Made by a program: the position numbers and the translations under genes. 64,000 nucleotides of DNA, from the NCBI RefSeq assembly GCF_030253575.1, contig NC_080568.1, forward strand, positions 29,818,001 to 29,882,000, given 5' to 3'. The notes below the pieces were generated by a model. It was not told the origin of the DNA and made no database searches. It saw nothing but the letters and a program-made list of their open reading frames with translations. Source of the DNA: Rhododendron vialii (taxonomy: Eukaryota; Streptophyta; Magnoliopsida; Ericales; Ericaceae). Shown one piece after another: positions 1-11,717 of the stretch (positions are counted from its first letter, which is position 1; each line of letters starts with the position of its first letter).

Positions 1-588
1 TGGAAAAATGAGTTTTTGTTTTTAACAATAGAGACGAAAAGTGAGAAATAGGAAAAAATGTACTTTTTAACTTCTCATTTTCCACTTCTGATTAGCGTAA
101 GAGAAGAAAAAACCAAATTATCCTCTATATTTGGTTATAGGACTTTTTTAGGGTGTTCATTGAAATATTTTAGAGCAAAAAATTTATTATGACCATTTAG
201 GATAAAATAATCAGAAAAGTAAAATTTTTGCATCGGCTCAAACGAATTGAAAATTTGAACAATATATAAATGGTGTAAAAAGTTTTGTGTGTGTAGATAT
301 ATTTTAAAATGAAAAAATAAAAAAATTATTTTAAAAAATTAATTAAACCATTATTTATACATATTATATCCCATAATAAATAAATAAGGCAACATGGTAA
401 AAAACTAAGTCATAATTCATTTTTATCACATATTTTCCAAACACATCAAGTTGCAAAATGCATTCTGTACATATCATCCAAACACTCTATCAAATTCAAA
501 CTATATTCTGAACAAAAGGCCAAAAAACCAAAAAGTTAAAAATGAAAAAATGAAAAATAGGTTTCCAAATACCCACTCAATAATTTAA
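1..588. other. AT-rich intergenic sequence, no gene seen
   Basis: No reading frame with coding character, tRNA or rRNA was seen. The sequence is AT-rich with short homopolymers and probably belongs to the spacer upstream of the STICHEL-like gene. Confidence 0.6.
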
Positions 589-720
589 GGGTAAATGACG
601 GCCCAGGATGTGTTTTGATAATTAATACCCATTAAGGACATATTAAAAATATTTGTTAATACTGAAAATGTCTTTGGCGGGTATTAATTATCAAAACAAG
701 TCAATTGGCAATCATTTCCC
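589..720. mobile_element. Short MITE, Mutator-like ends
   Basis: A 132-bp element whose two ends are inverted copies of each other. The left end starts GGGTAAATGACGGCCCAGGA and the right end finishes with the related CAATCATTTCCC; the inner arms carry a matching TTTTGATAATTAATACCC block. The flanking 9-mers (ataatttaa and atattttta) agree at only 6 positions, so the target duplication is weak. It lies just upstream of the probable leader of the STICHEL-like gene and could affect its promoter. Confidence 0.7.
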
Positions 721-1160
721 ATATTTTTAAAATCCTGTGAATTGACATTCTGAGCGTGTCTACACGCGTTAAACACGGACGTGCTCCCTCTCTCCCCAAA
801 ACCAGAGTTGCAGCTTTTTGGCTCCCCCGAACTACCTGAAACCTTCTCACATCAAAATCCCCAAACTACCCCTCCGGACTCTCTCTCTCTCTCTTCTCTC
901 TCTCCAGAATCTCTGCAGAAAGGAGGGAATTTACTCTCACGCAATTATCAATACTACACGTCTGACTCTGTGCTCATGGCTCCCTCTGCTTCTGCCCTCC
1001 TCAATCACCGTCACAATTATCGCCCCCAGCATTTACTCACATTTACTATACTGCCACTGCCCTCCCGTGCCCCTCCCTCTACCTGTAGTAGTAGTAATCT
1101 ACTCTACAATCTACCTCTGTCCCCCCTTCAAAGCTCAACCATCAATGCCTCTGCTTCCCG

Positions 1161-1177
1161 TTTTAGGGTTAGGGTTT
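1161..1177 (+). promoter_or_regulatory. Telo-box-like motif in the leader
   Basis: The string TTTTAGGGTTAGGG followed by TTTG contains about two plant telomere repeat units. It sits in the CT-rich region that probably forms the 5' leader of the STICHEL-like gene. Such telo-boxes are common near starts of plant housekeeping genes and are bound by TRB-type proteins (family knowledge). Function here is inferred from the motif only. Confidence 0.4.
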
Positions 1178-1262
1178 GTTCATCCTCCTCCTCCGCCGCG
1201 TTTCAAGCCCTAATTTCAGACTCCGTGGACTTCGATGGGCTTCGATTCCTCCAGTTTTGCAG

Positions 1263-2314
1263 GTTTGTGCGCGTGTGCGTGTGTATGCGTTGTTTCAAAC
1301 TTGTCGTTTGGCTATTGTTTGTTTTTTCCGATATATTCTTGTATTTTTTATATGTTTATTTTATGGTTATTTCGATTTTGGGAGGTAGTTTCGATTCCTC
1401 AAGTTGCATGTTTGTGCGGCTTTCATATTTGTCGCTTCGCATTGTTTGTTTGACCCTTATCGTGTTTTTAAATGGTAATTTTTTCTGTTGACTGATTTAA
1501 AATAGGAGATTCTCTCTCTAGAAACCCTCACTCTCTTCTCTCTAAACTTCCTTACCTCTTTGGGTCTTTTTTTTTTTTGTAATTTAGAGTTCTGGAGCTT
1601 GGGTGTAGTGAAATGGTTAGACTTTGAATTTTTCTTCTTCTATGTTTCTTATGTTCAAATCCGTAGCTGTCACTGGTGAATGACACTTTGTTGTTTCTCT
1701 ACTGTACTCCTGTTACAGGTAAGAAGAAGAGATATTATTTTATAAAGATGCTGCATTGGACTGTACTTTCTTTGCTGTTCAGGTTTTGCTTTTAATTTCT
1801 CATTTAGAAGATTTGTAGCTATTCTGATGACGAACAGAGGGAAAAATGTGCCTTTTTTCTTTCTAAAATGTTGGTTGAATTTTGTTGGGGTATTTTGTTG
1901 TCAATGTTGTGTTAGTCGAGATGAGTGACATTTTTGCTGTTAATATTGGGTTAGACTGGGTAAGCGACATTTTTTTTCTGTTGATCTTGGGTTAGTTGGG
2001 ATGAGTGACATTTTTGTTGTTAATCTTGGGTTAGTTGTGGTAAGTGTCATTTATGCTGTTAATCTTGGGTTAGTTCGGGTATGTGACATTTTTTCAATGA
2101 TCCATCAGAGAATCTTTTTTTTTTATTTTGGGTAAGTTAAAAGTTTATTGGAACAAAACCCGCGCATTACAGGTGTAAAGGGGCATACCCCAGATCATTA
2201 GTTGGTTTTGTTGGTAAATTTTGTTTTGTTTCTATAGAGGACATGGTTTTAAGCATGATAGATTGGTTTTATAATTGTCCCCTTGTAATGATTCTGTTAT
2301 GCGTGTTTCTTCAG
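1263..2314 (+). other. Probable intron in the 5' leader of the STICHEL-like gene
   Basis: A CT-rich stretch (about 780-1262) resembling a plant leader ends in GCAG|GTTTGT. A good acceptor, TTTCTTCAG, lies at 2314, about 80 bp before the start codon. The interval between is T-rich like the other introns and holds a diverged repeat with TTAGTTGGGATGAGTGACAT-like units around 1910-2090. Open frames across 781-1491 lack protein character and are read as non-coding. Leader splicing is inferred only from these signals. Confidence 0.45.
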
Positions 2315-2394
2315 GTTGGAAATGAAATTCTTTCTCCAGTTGGTCCTGAGATTTGAATAGTGTGGTTTCTTAAAACGCCTTGAATTTTGAAACC

Positions 2395-4519
2395 ATGGAT
2401 GGGCGGCGGCATTCTCTTGATATCCCAATCTCGAAAGCATTATTAGCTCTTCGGAGAGTGAGGTCCCTTAGGGATCCGTCAACTCACTCAATGAGCAAAT
2501 TTTCTGCTTTAGTTGATAATTTGAATTGGGATACCAACTCGACTAATGGGATCACTCTAGGCTTTGTAAACGGTTGTGAAATGGATTGCATTGGTATGAC
2601 GCCTCTTTTCGGATCGAAAGATTTAGGCTTAACTGGTCAAAGGCAGGAAAATGTGAGAGACCTTGACTTGCATAATGGTTTCAGAAAGCCCAACTCTAAC
2701 TTAGCATTGTATGAGAATTCAACTTGGGTTGGAGACAGTGGGTCTGTTCCAATTATGTCCAAACAGGTTGTGGGTTCCAATCATTGTGGACCAAATCAAG
2801 AAGTGGTTTGTGAAACCAAATCAGTGAGTGAAAGATGTTGCAATGGATATCCAGAGAAAGGGTTGGACTTAACGTGCGTCCCACCTTCCGCGGGTTATTT
2901 GGAAGGAGTCGATTCATGCAATGAACCAATTGAAGGATCATCGCGGGCAGAAAGAATAGATCTTAACCCATCTAATCGAAAAACAGGACACCAAAGGCGG
3001 ATTGGATCATCTAGAGCGGCAGTGGGTGATATCATGAGTCGTGTTGGCAGTCCATGCTTGTCAAGTCATAGCACATCATTATTTGGAAATGAAGATGTTA
3101 ATGCTGTTGATGGAAATCACCATGGATGTAGGATCACCTGCTGTTGGTCAGGAACTCCTAGGTTTAGTGTATCAAATATTCCATCTGACCTAGAAGACCA
3201 GCCACTTTTATCAGGGGGTGTAGGCGAGACACTTATTTCTGGAGAAGGAAAGAGCTGGAAACACATAAGCAATGAAATTTCTCCATCTTTGGAGAGTCCT
3301 CAGAGTTTCAATCAGAAATTCTGGCCAAAATCTTTTTGTGAATTAGTGGGCCAAAATGTAGTAGCAAGGTCTCTGTTGACGGCCATCTCAAATGCCAGGA
3401 TTAGTTCCTTTTATCTCTTTCATGGCCCCCGCGGCACAGGTAAGACTTCTGCGTCGAGGATTTTTGCTGCTGCATTGAATTGTCTCTCACTTGAGGAGAA
3501 AAAACCCTGTGGTCTGTGCCGCGAATGTGTTTTGTTCTTCTCTGGAAGGAGCCGAGATGTCAATGAAGTGGATTCTGTGAGAATCAATCGTAAGGATAGG
3601 GTTAGATCTCTTATTAAAAGTGCTAGTATCCCTCCAGTCTCGTCAAGGTTTAAGATTTTCATAATTGACGAGTGCCACCTATTACGAGGGGAAACGTGGG
3701 CAACTTTTTTGAACAACCTTCGAAACCTCTCTCGGCATTCTGTCTTTTTATTGATTACTCCCGATCTCAATAAATTGCCACAAAGTGCAGTGTCGCGATC
3801 ACAAAAGTACCATTTTCCGAAGATAAAGGACATTGATATTGGAAGCAGATTAGGAAGTATCTGTATGAAAGAAGGACTTCAGTTTGAGCAGGATGCTTTG
3901 GATTTTGTTGCTTCTAAATCTAATGGTTCACTCCGTGATGCTGAAATGATGCTTGAGCAACTTAGTTTACTTGGGAAAAGAATTACTATGTCATTGGTTT
4001 ACGAACTGGTGAGTCTAGCATTCAGGAAGTGTTTGTGTCAGTGGAATTATGTTTGAATGCTTATTATGCACCAATTTAGATGAGTGGTCATTCCATTGGG
4101 AGACCAAGGGACGACCATTCCATTCCTTTTAAGAACCATTCCAACGAACTGAACACTACCTTAATATCTGTCACTTTGTACTAATAGTGTGTCTCTTCTC
4201 ATCTGAAATTCCTAATTTGTTCCCTTGTGATTCTGCAGATTGGAATTGTTTCTGATGATGAGTTGCTAGATTTACTGGATCTAGCTTTGTCATCTGACAG
4301 CTCAAATACAGTTAGAAGGGCCAGGGAGCTGATGAGATCAAGGATAGACCCTATGCAACTAATATCACAGCTAGCAAACCTCATAATGGATGTCCTTGCT
4401 GGAAAATGTCAGCCAGGTTCATCTGAAGTTAGAAGGAAGTTTTTCAGTAGATACACTAGTAAGTATACATTCTTTAGTACAAGTATAACCGTGAGTTTTC
4501 ATGATAGAAATTTGCTAGC

Positions 4520-4577
<58 letters not shown>

Positions 4578-7500
4578 TGTGGAGGGTGGGTGATTGTGAC
4601 GGAATTTCGGAAATTGGGAAGATGAGAGAAGGTGAGGTGAGTTGAAAGTTTAAACGGCAAGTGAATACTAGAATACCCCATAATAATAAGGGAATGAGAC
4701 AGAAGGCTATTCGTCACATTGAATTGTGAGCAAATATATCTCGTAAAGTAGTCATTTTCTCATGCTGATTATTTGTTATTCCATCTGAGATCCTGTTGTT
4801 GTCAGAAACTTGAGGGGCTATTAATTTAATCTGCCCTAGAATTTTGTTCTATATTCAGTGCTCAATATTTGTTGGAAAAATGGGGTACACTTTTCACTTG
4901 TGTTTAAAGGTAGTACCACTGATGTAAGCTGGAGCCTGTTGTATGGCATCTCCATTTGATGTAGAAAATCATCTTCACAGCACTTGGATTACACTTCCTA
5001 TAGGACCTAGTGATGCAGCGATCCCACCATTTTTGTGTAACGTTTTCCCTTGTATTGAATATAGTTGAAGGCTGTTAAAGATTCAAAACTCAATACTGTA
5101 GTTTTACTCCGTAGTTGCTTCCACGGTCATCTGGTAATCACAACCACTTTGATTTGGAAGGACACCATAAGTACCGTAAACCATTCAAGGGAAGAGAGAA
5201 GCATGTGAAAAGTAACTTCACACCTCTTTAGCAACTTAGCTGTTATGGGCTTATGGCAAGTGGCAACACATGAGGAGCTTTCAAGTTCCCAGTTTCAATC
5301 TAATGATTCTCACCCACATTTTTTGTGTCATTTAATTTCTACTTGGAAAATGTACTTGCAGTTGTTTTGGTTGCTTATGACAAATCTTAGCCTGATATAC
5401 TTATTTCATTTTGTATTGCTCACTGACTGGAACCATTTGTGTTTCAAATATCCTGCGTGGAATTTCATGTCATAGCTGAAGCAAGCCTGCAGCAACTTAA
5501 TCATGCATTGAAAATACTTTCTGAAACTGAGAAACAACTGAGGGCATCTAATAGTCAGACGACATGGCTTATCGTAGCTCTTTTACAATTGAGTTCAGTG
5601 GGGAATTCATTATCAGATGCTCATGATTTGAGGATGTGCGAAAAATTTGTACAGCCAAGAGGTGAGAATGGTTGGAAAAAAGAAAAGAAAAGAGCAAACT
5701 GATACAAACAATGTTTGCTTCCTTGATAAGGCTCAATGATTGATTTAATATTTTCCGGAAAAGTAAGTTTGGTAACTTATATTCAAGCTTTATGCTTTTG
5801 TTGCAGATGGTGATTTTTGTAGTGAATCATCTCCAAGTGAGAGTTCGAAACATCTTGTCCCTTGTGCATGCCATAATGGTGAATCATGTAAGTTGGGGAT
5901 GCAGGATGGTAAAGAAACACTAGAATCCATATGGCAGAAAGCCATAGAGATTTGTCAATCCAATTCACTGAAAAACATTTTAAGGAAACATGGGAAGCTG
6001 TCTTCTATTTGCTTTGCCCAAGGTACTCACATCTATGCTTCACTTCTCGCATGAAATGATAGCCATACTAAGCTCTACTCTCTCGTTAGATAATTGTGCA
6101 TTTGGTGATGGTGTGTTGTGCAATAGCTCACTTGTCAAAGACCAAACCTCTTATTTGGCATCTTATATGTTAGATAAATATCGACATAGGTATCAGGTGC
6201 GGGTAGGCGTCCAAGCGTCTCTTCCTCTATTTATTAGATACATGGTAAAAAGGTGTTTGCAAGTTAACATAGTGTTATCCATAAAAATGAGACTTCTACA
6301 AATAGATATGATGTAAACTCCACTAAGGCAATTTTAACATGTGCATGTCTACCTAGACACATTGGGCACATATGCAATGTCACGTTGAACACAACTCCCC
6401 ACATCCTTGGTCAAATATCAAAGAGTCTGGATTTTCCCGAAAAGGTATTTCACTAGGTAAAATAGGACAATTAGAAAAACACGACCATTTTGGTGTTGTT
6501 CTTCTCAGTTTGTTAGCTTTTTCCTCTTCTTTTTGGTGTGTCATTTGTTTGCGCAAGTGTAGATGGAGCGAGAACTAAATAAAATTCTAAGGTATTCTCG
6601 CCTTTACAAGATGCAGTGTTGGTCCCTTGCCACTTTTGGCATTTGGTCTCTGGTTAACTGAATATCTCTCTGCTAGTCGGCCCCATCAGTCATGTTAGCA
6701 TGCACAATTACTCAGATAAATGTGCTAAAACTGTAAGTAAGGTTCAAGCAAAGTCATTTTGGTTGGTTGGCATTTCAGGATAGTTTTACTTGCTACTAGT
6801 CTATTACATTGTGCTAAAATGGTAAAGAGGGTTAGAACATTCTTATTTAGTTGGTTGACTTTTGATGATAGTTTACTCACTCGCTGTTACATTTTTATGC
6901 TACGTTGTGTACATAAAATATGTGTGGTTGTTTGACCAGTTATGCGGGATTGCAGATATATTGCATGTAAATGTGAAGGCTGTTCTTTCTTTATAATATC
7001 CATTTTCTGCTTTTGAATATGTGGATTGAGTTGTTTTCACTTCTCCAATCTCTTGACCTAGTCGTAAACCATATCCCAGGTTTAGGAGTGGTTGAATTGG
7101 AGTTTCATCACCCTGACTATGTAAAGAAGGCTGAGAAGTCATGGAAATTGATTGCAAACGCACTTCAATCTGTTCTGGGTTGTAATGTGGAGATGCGGAT
7201 CAATCTTATGCACTGTGTTCCTGCGACAAAATATACCAAAAAGAAGATATCCTTCAGCTTGTTCAGCTGTTCCCGCAAGTTGCACCATGAGTCGACCACT
7301 GAAAACAGAAGTGAACCATCATGTCATTCTGATTCCACCTCTGAAAAGGCAAACGTAAGGGACAAATATGTTGAGACTTGTTCCCCCTATTGTGGGTCCC
7401 AATTCTCGAATAACTGCTGTCAGAAAAAAGAAGCGATGATACGGAACAATGAAGGAAATGCACTAAGCATTGGAATGACAGGCAACTGCAAATGCGAAGC

Positions 7501-8038
7501 TATATCTGCTCAAGAGGAGGAGAAACAGCCTGGCTGTTTATTCAGATCCCTGAAGCTCCATAAAAAGATGCAGTCATCAGAGACTTCTCAGAGTACCTGT
7601 TTGAGGTTCCAACCAGAAAGTAATCCTGAATTGTCTATTCCCAGAAGGTCTTCAATTGATACATACTGCTGTACCAATAGTTGTCAAATGAACTGCTCCA
7701 GAGATGAGAATGGGTATGTGGTTTTATAGCCTCATTTTTCTCATTTAGTCTTTTGCTGATCATGAATAGTGAAGACGTTGACCGGAAATGCAGTTAGACA
7801 TTGTAGGCTGGTTTATTTTGCATTCTTAATCATGCCCTACTAATTATAAGTCATCATTTACAGATAGAGAATCTCAGCTGGGTTAGCTCTATATACGTGC
7901 TCTTGTTTATGAATGCTTTATCTTTAGTTGCAAAGCTGTGTTCTTTAGAGTGAAGTGAAGAATTGTTAAATTTGTTAATTTGTTTGCAGATTGAGGGAAC
8001 CCTGTGAACGGTGTTCATATTCCTTGAGCTTATTTTGA
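2395..8038 (+). CDS. STICHEL-like protein, DnaX-type AAA+ ATPase
   Basis: Six coding exons join in frame: 2395-4008, 4239-4458, 5476-5661, 5807-6022, 7080-7713 and 7990-8038, giving 972 aa. The start is the ATG of MDGRRHSLDIPISKALLAL, a typical N-terminus for this family. A region like bacterial DNA polymerase III gamma/tau (DnaX) runs from about residue 310 to 540. It has a Walker A motif GPRGTGKT (344-351), a DnaX-type zinc module with Cys 363, 372, 375 and 378, and a Walker B motif IIDEC around 423-427. The C-terminal half contains the conserved VVELEFHHPDYVKKAE segment. In Arabidopsis, STICHEL controls trichome branching; the other members are less well known. The partner and exact role here are unknown. 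Length is close to the longer STICHEL-like proteins (about 950 aa), but I cannot say which paralogue this is. Introns 2 and 4 are long, and intron 2 carries a GA microsatellite. Confidence 0.9.
4522..4575 (+). repeat. (GA)n microsatellite in intron 2
   Basis: About 26 uninterrupted AG/GA units lie in intron 2 of the STICHEL-like gene, shortly after the exon 2 donor at 4459. The frames reading Glu-Arg or Leu-Ser repeats through it are artefacts of the repeat. Confidence 0.9.
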
Positions 8039-9303
8039 CTACATGGTGTACAGAGTAGAGTCCTTGACCAGCAGGGCTTTGCCACAATCGGCATCCAAGT
8101 GTAGGATTGTAAATGAGGCAAATTGAGCAAATTAGTGGGTTATCCAAGTTTCTCAAATGAGCTTCCTTCTAGCCGAGCTCAAGTAGCTTGGTTCTCTTAT
8201 GCAATATGAGCTTATCAAGCCGAATTTTAGAAAAGCAAGAAGCCTCAAAATGTGTTCCAGATAGGTTTGTTTGATGCACAAACTATTAAGTCATGCTCGC
8301 ATAACTTGGTTCGGTTTACAGCTGTGTGGAAAAGTCATACATTGTGTAACAAGGAACCTATGGGTTAGTTGTGGTAATTCAATTGAACGTTGTGGAAACT
8401 TGCAATTGGTAATGGTCCTAATGGAATCGTATACCTTCTTATCTTGGTTGCATTTCGAACCTCATTTCCTTGTCTTTATGGACTCTGTTTCAATTCACTG
8501 AATGTTACCAGTAAAATGTGTGCTGGCAGTGTTGCTGGTATGTGTAACTGACTAACTGTGCTTTTTGCTGATAATTGACCTTATAATAGACCCTTCTCTA
8601 TTTAAGCTTCATTGAAATGTTAGAAAATGCATCTTGTTGCAGGCTTGGCAACTTTGGCATCAACAACAATGAGCTCACTCGCTGAAGTGTGTTTTACCTT
8701 GTGTGGCTGCTGGGTAATTTTTCATTACTGCAAAGGTACTTCAAAGATTAACATTCTCTTGCCCATTAAGACGTGAGCATTATGTTCTAAAGGTCTTCTC
8801 TTAACTTCTGTTACGTAACCTCCTGTATATAGTTAACAGTGATGACAGACCGACAGTTTTATGAGACTTGTTGCCTTGAGCATCATGACTTGCTTGCTTA
8901 ATTCTACTTATTTGGTGGTGCAATTAAAAACCGGAATCTTCCCATGCGCAAATGATGGTCACTCTTCTGCAATAAGAAGCCCTCCATCGAAAATTATGCA
9001 GGGCAAGCTCTCGGAGGCATCGTAGTGCATGATACGAAAAACATCAAATTTTGGAATTTGAGCTTTTTAATTTTTTGTCAAAAATCTTCGACAGATTTTG
9101 GGATTCTAAGGATTACTGAAACTTGGAAAGCCGTCTGAAATTTAATTGTTGGGAACTTGAGTTTGTATATTGTTAGTAATATGAAAGCTGATTTCCAACC
9201 TTTGGCTTCAAACGCTATTGTTCATTTGTCAATTTTGTTTCCCATGATTCCGACTGATTTGGTGGAAGGTTTTAACAGCTTATGATCAACTTAGGCAATG
9301 GAG
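8039..9303. other. 3' flank of the STICHEL-like gene, no further gene seen
   Basis: The stretch after the stop codon is AT-rich and has no conserved coding frame. An acceptor-like TTGTTGCAG near 8641 suggests the 3' untranslated region may be spliced, but nothing confirms it. Confidence 0.4.
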
Positions 9304-9490
9304 CAATGCTACTAACAGATGCAAAAGTGCACAGATCTGGACACAATTGTGTCTGAAACCCTTCGATGCATGTGGTTTCCACAGCGAATATGTAGGGCTC
9401 ACACATATGTAGCACATTTGTGTCCGGATCTGTGCAGCTACATCTGTCCCCGTATATGTGCACTTATGTTTGTGTTTGTAGCATTTTTCT
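9304..9490. mobile_element. MITE-like inverted repeat
   Basis: The left arm has AATGCTACTAACAGATGC followed by GTGCACAGATCTGGACACAA. The right arm has the inverse, TTGTGTCCGGATCTGTGCAG, and ends with GTAGCATTTTT. The pairing is imperfect but extends over most of the 190 bp. No convincing target duplication was found, so the exact ends are uncertain. The short frames here on both strands are consequences of the palindrome. Confidence 0.55.
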
Positions 9491-11076
9491 ATTCGCAGTG
9501 GCCTAGACAAATCCAAACAGATCCATGATAAACAGCTCAGTTAGAACCTTAAAAAAAAAACCTTAAATAGTGTAGAAGTCTATTAAAATGAACTATTTCC
9601 GTCAATTTATCAGGTTTTAGGTTTTTCTCTTTGTGACCTATCAAAATGAAGTCTCTCTTAGTCTTACATTGAAACTGTATTTTCCTCTAAATGGGGTGCG
9701 ATCTAATATGTAGTGCCGTGGGCCCAAAAAGTCTAGCGTTTGCTACCGCGTTATGGACGAAAGTACGTATCCTATATACCGGGATCTCATTGGGGATTGG
9801 GGATTCCATATCCCGTCCATCATGAGCTAATGGATGTGATTACTATTTTGCCCTTCTTATTTTGTTCTCATCCCAACTAAAACGAATACTGGAGTTTTTT
9901 TTTCCCCCTCTACTATTTCCATATTCAAGGAGTTAAGAGCATCTCTCCAAATGAGGCAGCGAAAATAAAACCAAACTGAATTTGAAGAGCCATGTCATCA
10001 AAACACCGTTCCATGAAGAAGCAAACTGTAACGACCCTAACCCTCAAGCACCACAACCCAAATCAATAAACAACAGATAACAATTGAAACACCAACACCC
10101 ACTTCCTTAAATTTTACAAAATAATTTCGTATCTGATAATCTATTTCCCACTAATTAATCTTCTCTCCTATTCTCGTTTCTCTTCTTTTCCATTTCCTCT
10201 CCTATTTTCCCTTTCTTCCCCCTCGGCTCTTCTTTTTTTCCCCTCCCCCTTTACCCACCTTTCCTTTTGTATATTTATAATCCAAACCTGACTCATCAAA
10301 AGATTCTAAAATCACGACACATGTCCAAAACAAATTATCTGTCTTGAGCTTCTTTTATTTTCTTCTTTTCAAGTAAGTTCAAGTCCCTAAAAGAGACAAG
10401 CCATAGAGATACATTTGCATGGACAACACATCAGCTCTGTTATTAGCCCTCCACGTATTCCTCTCTTTTCATTCTTGTTTCTTTCTCTTTCAGTAGATTA
10501 CTTCACACATGCACACTTGCACCTCAAATGTCTTCCACGTCTACAGTCCACACACATACAACTTATGGTATTAATTCATAACCAAACCCTTCAAAGAGAT
10601 TACATTGAGGGCCCACATAAAAATAAAACTCACTTTTCCAAATTTTTTTTTTCACTTATTCTCTTTCCGTAAGAACCGGGCCTCACACAAACTTGCTACA
10701 CTGTTTTAGTGTAGCTTTTTCTTTCTTCAAGTTTGAAGAATGAAAAATGAGTCTTCGAATTGTCAACTCATCAATTCTACTGTATTTTTAATTGGTGAAT
10801 TAATTTATTGTTTGAGCACAAATGGGTCCCTTCAAAGTCAACGAAAAGATAAAATATTTAAATTTGAAGAGTCGTTTAGAGTGCACTTACATTGTATAAT
10901 TCTTCAACAAACATAACACAAAGATCACCAAAGTATATATTTGATGTAGAATTTCACTTCTGACATACTCTAGGAATTTTATATCCCGTATTCATATGTT
11001 GAGAATCTGGCTTATTTACAGTCTGTGTTTTGATTGCAGAGGACAGTTCGCGTAATTTCAACCATCAAAAAGTATT
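9491..11076. other. Intergenic sequence, no gene seen
   Basis: This stretch is AT-rich and includes a pyrimidine-rich block around 10150-10260 and another near 10440-10500. No frame has protein character, and no RNA gene was recognised. Confidence 0.5.
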
Positions 11077-11317
11077 CAAAAATGCTACTTGCACAACCGT
11101 TGTGTCGATTGTGTGCATAATTCTGACCGTCTAGATGTATTTGGAAGGTCTAGATTTTAAAAAAACTCTTCCAAGGAAAAGTCTAATTTTTATGGGGAAG
11201 AGTTTGAATGAGTCCTGGCAATTTATTACTACAATGAACGGCTAGAGATTGGTTGTGTGTTGTGTTTTACATAACCGTTGTATGTTTTACACAACTGTTG
11301 TATGTGTAGCACTTTTG
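11077..11317. mobile_element. hAT-like MITE
   Basis: The element begins CAAAAATGCTACTTGCACAA and ends with a related inverse, TTGTATGTGTAGCACTTTTG. The flanks are aaaagtatt on the left and gaaagtatt on the right, which agree at 8 of 9 positions. CA-starting ends and an 8-bp duplication fit the hAT superfamily. It lies about 400 bp upstream of the UFSP2-type gene. No transposase is encoded. Confidence 0.6.
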
Positions 11318-11717
11318 GAAAGTATTTTTAATGATCTAAATTTGCTGAAAGTATCTCGCCAAATTATACTCTCTTTTTTTACCTATAGCATACTTCACAG
11401 AATATGGATCATTAGTTGTCGAGGTGAACGACCAAGATTGAATTGCGCTGACTTCTCGGTAGTTGAACTGCTGAGGGCTGAGAAGTCTGAATCCTATTGG
11501 TGTGTAATGCAATAGCTGTGGATACAAATTTTAGATTAGATTTTTAAAAGAGCCCATAGTCCATTTCTTATCCTGGCTTGGGATATCTCATCCTTGCATC
11601 CAATCACCCTCTTTCCCTGACAACGAACAACTCTCCCCGTCGCGAACTGAAATCAACTAAACTCGGGTTTCAGTGAGGTATCAAGGTTCATCGCATCAGA
11701 AAGAATCATCAAAATCC

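Noticed and set aside
781-1491. A 236-residue open frame near the left end
   Set aside because: It starts with GTG, runs through a CT-rich leader and a T-rich intron-like stretch, and its Ser/Leu/Phe-rich product has no domain. It is better explained as the leader of the STICHEL-like gene.
4499-4717. Frames with long Ser-Leu or Glu-Arg runs
   Set aside because: They are translations of the GA microsatellite in an intron.
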